The position numbers and the translations under genes are program-made. Below the pieces are notes generated by a model. That model was not told the DNA's origin. It made no database searches and was given only the letters and a program-made list of their open reading frames with translations. DNA of 64,000 nucleotides. It comes from Celoporthe dispersa. Taxonomy: Eukaryota; Ascomycota; Sordariomycetes; Diaporthales; Cryphonectriaceae. Shown here one piece after another: positions 20,279 through 30,350 of this stretch; within the stretch, counting starts at the first letter, position 1, and every line of letters begins with the position of its first letter. The stretch is taken from the NCBI GenBank assembly GCA_016584495.1, contig WAID01000004.1, positions 1,798,001-1,862,000 of the forward strand, read 5' to 3'.

Positions 20279-21013
20279 ATGGAGACCACCTACCAATTCC
20301 TCGTCGCTCTCCTCACCGTCGCCATTCTCATGGCCGCATCCGTGTATGCCTACAACGAGGGCTACATGGACCCTCTGATTGAGAAAATCGGGTAGGTTCT
20401 TTGTTTTTCATCCTTGTCCAAAGCGCCTGGGACAGGCCTGTCAAAGCGGTGGCCAGCCTGCTAATCACGATGAACCTCATCCAGGGTCTACTTCATGAAG
20501 GCCGAGGCCGAGGCTGAGGCTAAAAAGATGGAAGCCGAGGGCTTGAAGAGGGGAGAGGACTTCCTCGACTGTGAGTAGTTGGGCCCCTCGACACTTTGCT
20601 CCTGGTCCCTCCTCTCCTGCCGTAGACTGTATTATCAGCGCGTGAGATTCGTACCGGAGTCAGCGCAGCGACGGACCCCCTCCCCTTTCCCACCTTTCTT
20701 ACGGGGAAAAGCAAAAAGAAAAGGAGAAGAGAAAGAAAGGAAAGGAAAAAAAAAAACACAGAAAACCTCGAACAAGATCTGCAAAATCCCCGACCAGCCT
20801 AGGATGATTGATGGAGGGGGGGAAAGGGCCAAGGCAAGAGAAGGGGGAGGGAGGGAGCCTCAAATTTCCTGAAACTACTTTCGCACACTCCGAAGTACAG
20901 CATTGGCGCATTGACGCTGACATGAATGAGCAGCCGAGTTAAAGGGTAACCAGCAGGCCGAGGAGATCGTGGCTGGCGTTGGTTCCTTCGGCAAGCTGAA
21001 GAAGAACATCTAA
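20279..21013 (+). CDS. Small single-pass membrane protein (92 aa), conserved fungal type
   Basis: join(20279..20391, 20485..20570, 20934..21013) encodes 92 residues. Donors are GTAGGT and GTGAGT, acceptors CCAG and GCAG, and all phases fit. The N-terminus has one clear transmembrane helix (FLVALLTVAILMAASVYAY). It is followed by a conserved-looking NEGYMDPLIEKIG and then an alternating Ala/Glu/Lys amphipathic helix (MKAEAEAEAKKMEAEGLKRG). The protein ends ELKGNQQAEEIVAGVGSFGK plus LKKNI. I recall similar short proteins in other ascomycetes but no assigned function. The second intron, 363 nt, is unusually long and A/G-rich for this window; an alternative acceptor within it cannot be excluded, though the chosen one preserves the C-terminus. 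Confidence 0.72.
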
Positions 21014-21504
21014 GATCTTTCCCATAACAAGGGGGGAGGGGTGTGGGAGGAAGGGGGGGAAAGGGAGGGGGGGCCCAGGACACGGCACGGGAGCCATCCC
21101 AATTTGTTCGGCAGAAGAACGGGCTTGATGCACGGCGGGCAATCTTGCGGAAGAAGGAGGAGGGGTTGCGTGTGTGTGTGTGGCAATCATGCTGGACGAA
21201 TCGCTTCAGCCGGCGGCGTCTTTTAGGCTCGAATAGGGACGTCGGAGGCTGAAACACGGATCTTGCAGGTTGCAGGTGGCAGAATCGTGTGTGTGTGTGT
21301 ATATGTGTGTTTATTTTTCGTGCCGTGTTGGTCGGCGGCGCAATTCGGTTCTGCACGCGCGGGACATTTCCCGAGAGGCGAGAAGGAGGGGGGGGGCGGG
21401 CTTTTAAGGCTGCTGTAATTAGCTAGACCTTGGCTTGTGTAGCCAGGAGGACATGAGATGAAATGAAATGAATGAATGGTCATGTATGTGTATGCAACGA
21501 CAAA

Positions 21505-21543
<39 letters not shown>

Positions 21544-22497
21544 TGTGATAGGAAACACTTTGCGAGAGTGTTGGTGGTGCATTGTTAGGATGGGATGGGA
21601 TGCGTGGCTGGATGAGACTGTGACACACACAAACACACCACCACACACTACCATACGGAGTAGAAAGTAGATGGCCAGCCCTGCCAGCCCTCCTCCCTCC
21701 CTCCCTCCCTCTCTCTCCTCCTCTGTTCTGGCCTCTGTGTTCAGGCGGTCTATTTTTAGTGTGTCATTCAAAAAATGTTGGCCGCCGCGCGCGGGTTGGT
21801 ATTTATCAATACGCGAGCGCGTGCAATCAAATAAGATTGGACCCTGTGGCCCGCTTTGCATATGCAGATCGTTTTTGGAACTTTGTCGTGATTGTCTCGC
21901 ATCCGGAGCCTGTTCCGGTAAATTCGACGTCCGTGAGTGGTCCCCGCCCCGCCCCCTCCCTTCCAATCTCTAATCTCTTGTCTTGAGAAAAAAGCAACAA
22001 GAAGAAAAAAAAACCAAAAAAAACCAAAAAAAAATCAAATCAAATCAGATCGCGCCAGTGTGCCATAACAAATATTGTGGAACATGGAGAGAAATGTCCG
22101 AGGACTCATGCGGGCTGTCGGCAGAACAGCCCACATCCGTGCCGGGGAGACAAAACACAAAGGGACATGAAAACACACGTCTGTTTTGTCTTCAGACGGG
22201 CTTCCTGAGACTCGGCGGGAAGACGAGCTTCTCCATGGGGACAAGCCCCCTTCCTCTCTGCTGGGCGGTGAAATGCCCGAGTGCTTGTCTCTCGACGGGG
22301 AATGAGTGAATGGGACGAAGAGACGGTTTGGGGGCTAGCTTGTGAGGGCGCCCCCATGGTGGCAGTGTGCTTTTGGCCTGAGGCGTCCTGGCCCTGCCGC
22401 AGATCCGTGGCTACCTGAAGGAGGGTCCGAACGGCGTCTCAGCGCTGTGAAAGTCATAATTGGTTCTAACTGAGCTTGACTAACACATGTCTGGGCA
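21014..22497. other. Intergenic region with microsatellites
   Basis: About 1.5 kb between two convergent genes. It holds GT-rich tracts (about 21168-21182 and 21285-21310), a long GA microsatellite and A-rich sequence at about 21985-22045. Open frames on either strand are low complexity or lack ATG starts. Confidence 0.45.
21506..21541. repeat. (GA)n microsatellite
   Basis: About 17 perfect GA units, inside non-coding DNA. Confidence 0.9.
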
Positions 22498-23434
22498 TCA
22501 GCCCATAGACCTCCATGCTGCTCTTGCATACTGTTCCAGGTCTTGAACACCGACAACAACATCGCTCTCTCCAGGGCCTGGATCCCGTAGGAAAAGAAGT
22601 CTGAAGGGTAATACCAGCGCGCTACTAACGATATTGAATGTTGGTGGGATTGTCGGATTCTTGGTGATGGTGATAGTCTGCTGCAGCTCTGGTACTGGTG
22701 ATCCTGTGGACCGGGTATTTGTTGCTCCAGATCGTTGGACTGGTATGTTCTCTCCCCATCTCTCGATAATAATTTCTGATTGTCTCCGGTCCCAATTGAT
22801 AAGAAGCACAATCTTCACATCGTGGTCCGATGCAGCGAACCACCATCTCATATCTTGGCGCGAATATTGCTGGGATTTAGAGTAACCAGCTTCGATGACG
22901 AGTGTTGGCCAGGCCTTTGATCCATCGCGCTCTGGAGATGGGCCTCCCGAAGAATCGCCCTCTCCGCTTCCATTATCAATTCCAGTATTTGGTTTGGTAT
23001 AATGTGTACTAGCTCCCATATCATTCCATATATCCTCCATGCCTATATTGATCATCTTGATACAGATTCTCCGGTATAGGCGTATATGCAAAGCTTCGTG
23101 TAGTATACTAGGGATTGTAATGAAGAGTATTCGCGATTTGGCATTATATCGGCGCAAGCGGATCTTCGGTCGTCGAGTTTCGCGATTGATGAGATCGAAA
23201 TCCATAGGATCGATACCTAATCAGATAGTCAATATCAGATTAGACCAGGGAAAAATAAAACAATATACCTGTGACAATGATCAAGTCCTTGGGACCAATG
23301 CGGGCCATCTCCTGGTTGAATCGCTCGATAGTCGTGAATTGCATCTTTAGTATATTATCATCATCGTCTGACATCATAGAAGTCGGGGGGTCAGAAATCG
23401 ACATGGACAGAGGCGATGCGGCCATCGTGGACAT
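22498..23434 (-). CDS. Fungal protein of unknown function, putative PD-(D/E)XK/Uma2-like fold, AT-rich gene
   Basis: complement(join(22498..23216, 23269..23434)) gives 294 residues, with a 52-nt intron (GTATAT...TTAG) joining DLIIVT to GIDPMDFDL. The N-terminal ~30 residues are Ser/Met-rich and acidic. The core has WPTLVIEAGYSKS (about residues 158-170), then QDMRWWFAASDHDVKIVLLI. The pattern P-x-L-V-I-E-x-G-x-S-x-S, a D about 13 residues later and a hydrophobic strand after DVK resembles the Uma2 PD-(D/E)XK arrangement (PDLVVEV.SPS). E164, D177 and K190 are candidate site residues. Many fungi carry proteins with this motif, but I know of no assigned function. The gene uses many A/T-ending codons, including ATA, unlike its GC-rich neighbours, and is embedded in lower-GC DNA (about 22.4-23.5 kb). 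This hints at a different origin or at mutation-prone sequence. The nuclease-like call is an inference from the motif. Confidence 0.65.
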
Positions 23435-26400
23435 GGAAGAGTTGAGACTTCAGAAGTTGGAGTGTTATAGTGTTGTGGTGGCCAGTGGAGTGGACCTCGG
23501 GACATAGAGTGCAGGTGGGCCCTGAGGATGCTCAGATATAAGGGCACAATCCCCTTCGTTTTGTTTCCCCTTCGCCTAGACAGGAATGACAATTATCTTT
23601 CCCTTCTTTTCCTCATTTGAGCTTTCTGGACAGGTCTAAGGCAGGCTTTCCGCTCTGACCTTGTGCACGTGTGGCCTTCGTTTCTTGTCATCCTTGTGAA
23701 GGGTTCAGCACGCTTGGGTTGCACGAGCCCTTGCCCGTTGCCTTGACGTTCGTCCTCTCGTGCGATGCGACGGCGCCCGAAGTTCTGGTTCAATAATCGA
23801 GGTATTTGTTGATGGCAGAAGGAAGAAAAGAAACGCGATCTGGGAAGGTAAGAGCTCTTTGTTTGTCCAAGTTTGCCTGTCGCGGGACACTTAGTCAGCA
23901 CTGGAGCTACCAAAAAGGCCCCTATGGCGAAGCGATTTTAGGCCTTAATAGCGGTCTGAGATACATTGACTTGGCTGCCTACTCGGTGGTCTTCCCACAC
24001 ATGAGAGAGAGAGAGAGAGCCTCGCCATGCCAGGTGATGGGTAGGCCGAGGTTATCTTGAACCCTATCTCTTTTTCCCCTTTGCTCTCTCTCTCCGACTG
24101 CGACTTAATTTCCACCCAGCCACCCTACAACACCCCTTAGTAACGTATGTACTAGCTACCGAAGTCATAGGATATATAGTACGTGATACCACGGCAGGTA
24201 TCACCAATGGAACGGTCTCAACGGTCTTGGGGGCTATAATGTACCCTACCATAGGCCGGGGGTGGAATTTTGTTGGTCGGGAGTCGATTGGCACAGAGCG
24301 CGGGATCCGAGATTGGGTAGAACATGTGCATGGCCCCGCACGGTCCTGCAATGTACTCGAGGTACTGTACATAGTACATGTGTGAACTCTGGTGATTCAG
24401 CCCTCAGGCTGTGGACCCCTAAGGCAGGAGACGCTGCTTCTGGGGCCGGACGGTGATTGCTGCTGCTGCTTGTTCACTGGAGAGACGCACAGCTGATCAT
24501 GGTAGGCGGAGGGAAAGCAGGGTCTTTTTTGGTTTCTCTCTTGGCCCCAGCACCCATGAATGTTTGGTTCAGCACGGAGCTGAGACCGGTAGAGATCGTC
24601 GCCGCAGCGGAACGGGATCGTGGATCGTCCGAGATCGTGAGGTGCAGTATGGAGTACATGACATACCTTACCACAAGTTACCATGGTACCATGATTCTAC
24701 AGGAACGGCAGTAGCCAGCAACCAGGCAGAAAAGAAGGGGGCGGAGGGACAGAGCGATAGAGAAATGGAGAGAGAGAGAGAGAGAGAAACGGGGTGGGTG
24801 CAAGGATAGGTGACGTGCATACAGGCATGAAAGGAGGCTCCACTCTCATATGAGATGAATGGGCCTCTCGGCAGACGAGGAAGAGAGAGAGAGAGGCTGA
24901 GTAGAGGGCCCAGGTCCCTTGCTATGATTTGCCTTTTTTTTTCTTTCTTTTTTTTTTTAAAACAGGTGTAAATGAGTTTGGGGGGACGGGAGGAATGCAG
25001 AACGCGAGGGCTCTACATAGCAACGAGTCTCGAGAGAAACCCGTGTCTGGAATAGGGAATGAATTTTTCAACGCATTATAGTATTTTCCTTTTCTTCCCC
25101 ACAGTAAGAGGACCTCTCCCCCCCCCTCTCTCCCTCTCTCCTTCTTCCCTTCTCTTCCTTGTTTTTTTTTCTTCTTCCCAAGACTTGCACTGATCCCTAC
25201 TGTTCCCTGTATCGCCCATCATATCCGGGTCGGGTCTCGTTTCCCGTCTCCTCCTCCTCCTCATCTTCCTCCTCACCCTGTCCATCATCTTTCTCCTCAC
25301 TGTAACTTGCTTGCTTTTTTCTCTTCCTTTTCTTTCTTTCTCTTTTTCATCTCCCCTTCTTACTTATTCTTTTTTCCTGGCTGTGTGCGTCTTTTGTGGT
25401 TGGCTCCCCCCCCCCCAATTTTCCTCCACAGACCTCCCCTACAGCCAGTCATCCCGACATACGCAGGTGCTCACTCGAACACCACACACACACACACACA
25501 CACACACAGCCCCCAGGCAGAGCTGAGGAGGTGGAACGATCGATACGAAAGCGGGGGCAGGCAGAACGACACGACGACACCCTCTCTTGCGCCCGGGTAC
25601 CCGATGCATCCTACGCGTTGCCTCCCTGTCAGGAACGACGCCCACTAATCCTCCCTCGCACCAACAAGCGGCGGCGGCTGCGGGTCTGACCAGCTAGCGC
25701 CTACCACCTATACGCTGTGCTGCCAACCACCACACCACCTACCTACCATACAGGCATAGCACCTGCACACCCGCAGCACACCAGCACCAGCAGCCCAGCA
25801 ACAGGGGTGGGGGGCAGCACACGCACTACCCATCTCCTTCCCTCTCCCTCTCTCTCCACACGACCTGATCGACGTCAGCCGACAGGAACACCTGGGCTGT
25901 CCGGCTGCCAGGACAGGACCTCTTTTCTGTCCAGCCTGCGCTGTAATACCATCATGAAGATCATGCCAACAACAGCCTGACACGAATCAGACCAACCGAC
26001 CAAATAGTTTCCGGGCGAGCCGATGACCAAACGCCTCATTCACTTCTCATCCTTACAAGAACACCCTCTCCCTCTCTACACTATCTTCTGTCTTTTATCC
26101 TCCTCTATCCTCGCTTCCGCCCGGGGGAACCATCACAACCACCACCAGAGTCAAGTACCTGGTCTCCACGGCTAGTCATCATCTAGACCCAGGCAGCGCA
26201 AGCACCAGCCGAACCCGAACCGCTCCCGACGACCCAAGAAAAAGAGAGACAGAGAGAGAGCCTTTTCACTAATACTGTGAAAGATTTTCTCTTTTTTTCA
26301 CTCTGGCTTACCAGAAATAACCTTCGTGGCTGACCTGATTCCGGTCTCACAACTCTCACACTCTTTTGCTCACCCAAAACTCAGTCGCTCGCTCGCAGCC

Positions 26401-27204
26401 AATCCACCTGTGGCCACCTCGCAATCTCCCTCTCGCGCCTTGGTGTTTCGTACGACTGGAATCCTCGACGACTCATCCTTATCCTCTGCTACTCATCCTC
26501 CCGCCCCCCTTCCCCCACCGACCACCCCTCCCCCCCCCGAAAAAAGGGTGGTTAACGGGTATCGACCTGCAGCTATACTACATACAAAACAAGGGCACCG
26601 CCCCTGGTCTAATTTCCGTACCAACGCAACATTCTTTACGCCTTGGGCCTGACGCCGCGGCGCTTGGCCTCGGAGGACGACTTGAATCAGACGACACTAG
26701 AGATAGCCGTCCAATTCCCAACCAGAGAAAGAGAGAGAGAGAAAGAGAAAGAGAAAGAGACGGACCCAGAGGCTAGGCCATCTTACTCACAGACCCAGTG
26801 GCGTTGCGGGGAAAAAAGGCTGCTGTGTCCCTCTCATCCTCGGCCCCCCGGCGGAAAGAGAGAGCGCCTCAAACTGTACGACCTGCAGCTGCAAGTGTGC
26901 AGCTCCTCCCGGTGCAACCTACATTGCTCCTGCATTGTCCTGCGCGCTGCGCTGCGCTGCACTGCCTTGCCTCGCCTTCTACGATTTGGGGTCCTAGCGG
27001 GACAAGAGCAATAGAGAGAGAAGGGAAAGGCAACCAGGAGGGAGATACACACACGCCTTGCCCTTCTTCTTCCTCCTCCTCTTCTTCTTCTTCTCCTCCT
27101 TCCATCACAACCACTCCACCCTCTCATGTTCCCCCACCCCAAACCCTCCTAGTTCTCCTCACATGGCCTGAGCAGCCAAATCTGCACGGACACGCTCCGC
27201 AACC
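23435..27204. other. 3.8-kb gene-poor region and leader of the SYLF-domain gene
   Basis: No supported gene. The region is crowded with pyrimidine tracts, T runs (24933-24958), CT and GA tracts, a CA microsatellite (about 25484-25508) and TCC/TTC triplet repeats (about 27062-27100). The last 1-2 kb is strongly pyrimidine-biased on the + strand, as expected for promoter/leader DNA of the gene beginning at 27205. Confidence 0.45.
25484..25508. repeat. (CA)n microsatellite
   Basis: About 12 CA units in non-coding, pyrimidine-rich DNA. Confidence 0.85.
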
Positions 27205-29497
27205 ATGCAGCGCATTTCTGCCTTTTGGTCATCGCGGGACAAGACCCGGAGAGGTTCAGGACCCACCATCCCCGTCCCCGCCAAGGGCGCCGACCCCGTT
27301 TCCCGTCAACATGTTCGAGAGGATTACTGGCCGGCTTGTCTGGATCGAGAGACCGAGAAAGCCGCCCGTATCTTGCACTCATTTTGCAGTACGTACGCCT
27401 TTTTTTCCCTTCCCCCGTCTTTCTTTCCTTCTTTTCTTGTTCAGGACAGCCCCTCTCGTCCGCGGCCCTGCCGCAGAGACCCCCTTCCCGAGCATCCTCC
27501 AGCTGACCAGGCCGAACAGCCGAAGGTTATATAGCCCATCATGACGACTTCCCTGGCTCGCCCCGGTCTTCCATATCGTCAGTACAGATCAAGAAGAAGA
27601 TACCTCCCAGGATAGTCCAGAACGCTGTCGGTATTGCGATCTTCTCTTGCATGAGATCCGGCCTGTGGAAGAGCGGGAGTGGTGGCAGCGGTATCCTGAT
27701 TGCCAGGAAGTCGGACGGGAGATGGAGTCCTCCCTCGGGGCTTCTGCTGCACACGGCCGCACTCGGCTTCGTCATCGGCGTCGATGTCTACGACTGCGTC
27801 CTGGTCATTAATACCATGTCAGACCTGGAGACGTTCACCCGGTCGAGTACGACCCTCGGGGCTGATGTCGAGCTGGCCGTCGGCCCCGTCATGGCAGCCA
27901 GCCACCTAGAGAACGACGCTCAGAGCCGGGACGCGGGGCACATGGTCCTGACGTACGTCAAGGCCAGAGGCGAGCACCGGGCTGTTAACATCGACGGCTC
28001 GCTGGTCACAGAGCGCGTCTCTGAGAACCACCGATTCTACGGCCGCGCCGCCTCCGTCCTCGACATTCTTGCCGGACACGTCCCGCACAATGATTCTGTG
28101 GAGCTACAGACACTATACGAAGTGATCAAGTCGGCGGAGGGCAGGGTAGACTTCGACGCCCCGATGCTCGAGAAGCTCGCGCTGCAGCCAGCCCCGGGCG
28201 ACGCGCTCATAGAGAACCCGACGGCGGCGCCATCACCTCTGTCGCCAGGACTGCCTCTGTTTGGCGTGCCAGATGTCGAGGACCCGGATCCGTTCGGTGT
28301 CAAGGCGCTTGAGATGGCAGGGCTTGAGATTAGGGAGGCTGGCTCCAGACTGAGGCCTTCCAGCAGCAACTTCGAGTACAACCCTAGCCCGACGAGCCCG
28401 CTGTTTGGCCAGTTCAACCAGCGGCAGAGCTCGGATACCTTTGTCACCCAGAGCAACAGCAACAGAGCTAGTTACATGTCCACCAGGTCAAACAGGACGA
28501 CCTTCAGCCGCATGACAGATGCTTTCACCCAGACAACAGTCGACACCCGCGGGACGACGCCGACCTCGGACGACGGTCGCGATCGGGCTTCTGTCGAGAA
28601 GCTGCCGGTGGTCTTCGAGCCCGAGGAGGTTGATTACACCAAGGTAGACGACAGCGCCATCAAGCGCTGGAGCCAGGAGGACCACATGGTGCCGCATCGG
28701 CCCGCGCCGACCAAGGAGCACAGACCGTCCAGACCGACAGAATCGAGACCGTCGAGGAGGTTCCAGAAACAAGCGAGGACGTTGCCGCCGAGGCTGCCAG
28801 CAGAGAACTGACGGGCAGCCCCGTTGATGAGCGGGACGAGGATGCGGATGACGAGGACGACGAGGAGGAGGACGACGAGGAGGACCCGATTGTCTATGAG
28901 GTCTATGAGGCCAAGGCGATCCAGCCAGCTCGTACCGCCATCATGCCGTCCAAGGTCACACAGATCACCCACGCCAAGGGGGCGCTCGTCAACATCCCAA
29001 GGCGCATCGCGCCGCCAGTACCCCTGAGAAGCCCAGCCCGGTCCAGCAGGAGTGACTTTGGCGATATCCCGGCCAAGAGCCCCCTGAGAGACTCGTTCCA
29101 GTCGTTCCAGTCGACACGATCAGGCTCGAGCGCTGAGGTCAAGAGCATGGACGGGGTCGTCAGCTTCGCCAAGACGGAAATTGCAGCCCACGTAACACCA
29201 GCAAGCCCCCTGGGACACGAGGAGGCGGAGACACCAGAGTCAGAGAAGCCCCTCTCCGAAGACAGTCGGCAAGACGCCTCCGTCTTTGATAGGGTCATCG
29301 ACAACCGCCTGAGCATGGATGACATCCCGAAGACGCCGTCTACGATGCAGACTTCGGGGCAGACATCCTCGGGAGACGAGCGAGAGCCTCACACCCCAAA
29401 GCCCGAGGACGAGATCGCTGCAGCCGAGGAAGATACAACCACCGAGAAGCTCTCCTACGCGGAGGCCAGGGGAGGCCTCGTCGTGGAATCTAACTGA
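27205..29497 (+). CDS. SYLF (Ysc84-homology) lipid-binding domain protein with long disordered tail (apparent frame break)
   Basis: join(27205..27388, 27535..29497). Exon 1 starts MQRISAFWSSRDKTRRGSG and ends in CLDRETEKAARILHSFC. Exon 2 resumes after TATAG with HHDDFPGSPRSSISSVQIKK. The SYLF domain runs from about residue 45 to 230: KIPPRIVQNAVGIAIFSCMR, SGLWKSGSGGSGILIARK, DGRWSPPSGLLLHTAALGFV, then DLETFTRSSTTLGADVELAV. In Lsb3/Lsb4/SH3YL1 this domain binds phosphoinositides and actin-associated membranes. No SH3 domain follows; the C-terminal ~450 residues are Pro/Ser/Glu-rich, with an acidic run of Asp/Glu near 28840-28890. The frame is lost near 28719-28723. One missing base in GCACAG would join PAPTKEH to QTVQTDRIETVEEVPE, giving about 715 residues. 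The second half keeps clear coding character, so an error is likelier than truncation. Confidence 0.82.
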
Positions 29498-30350
29498 TTG
29501 AAGATGGGGGGGAGTTGTGTATTTGAAACGAACATGGCGCCGGAATCTTGCTTGAAGGAAAATTTTGGGATGGCTGCAATCCATGGTCGTCGGCACCGGG
29601 TCTCATACTGGCGTTGGCGTTTTATATGACGGTCGGCGACTCTGCCATGGAGTCTCCCCCTCTCCAAAAGGGGAAACCGTTGTCATGGGCTTCTCAGGCG
29701 ATGGAACAGATGGTAAAGGGCAGCGTTTATGTGTAATGTTTTTATGTCTTTGCATCACTACAGGGCATTCCTCCCTTTTTTTGGTTCTTTTCTCTTTTCT
29801 TTTTTTTTTTTTTTTTTGGTAGCCGGCTATTATACCCACACAAGAATCTTTCCACCCTCAGAGTAAAAAAGTACAGACCCAGCAGATAAGGCGAGTGTAC
29901 TATGAATCAATGGGAACCAAGTACGATCTTGACTCGTTTAACAAGATGGAGCACTCAAGAAAAACTGGGTAGACGGCGACCTGGTGGAGACAGAGGACAG
30001 TACAAAGGACAGGATAGCAGGTGGGCTGGCCGGGAGGGAAGCGAGGTCCGAGGAATAACTAGCACAGAAAGAGAAGAAAGAAAAGAAAAGGAAGAAAAAA
30101 AAAAAAGGGGGGGGGGGTTACCAAGGTTTTTTGTTTTTTTCTTTCTTTTTTTCTTTTTTGGGAGAACTCAGAATTTCCAATCAAGGGTTCGGGTTGATTA
30201 TGTAAGCTGGAGCTGGAGCTCTCCATCCGCCTCCAAAATTCCCCAGCCCAGAATCGCGACGCGGTATCGCACCCAAGGAGCATCCCGAGCTCTTCCCCCC
30301 CTCCCCCAACCCACGACGCTTCACGACCACCAACAGGCCCCAATCACACG
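29498..30350. other. Intergenic region (SYLF gene to ARP9)
   Basis: 853 bp. It contains a T-rich tract (about 29776-29818), an A-rich/G-run segment (about 30075-30118) and a second T-rich tract (about 30126-30160). No gene seen; it holds the ARP9 promoter. Confidence 0.45.

Noticed and set aside
28800..28811. TGA at 28809-28811 as the true stop of the SYLF-domain protein
   Set aside because: The next frame keeps strong coding character for another 230 codons and joins smoothly after a single base, so early termination is less likely.
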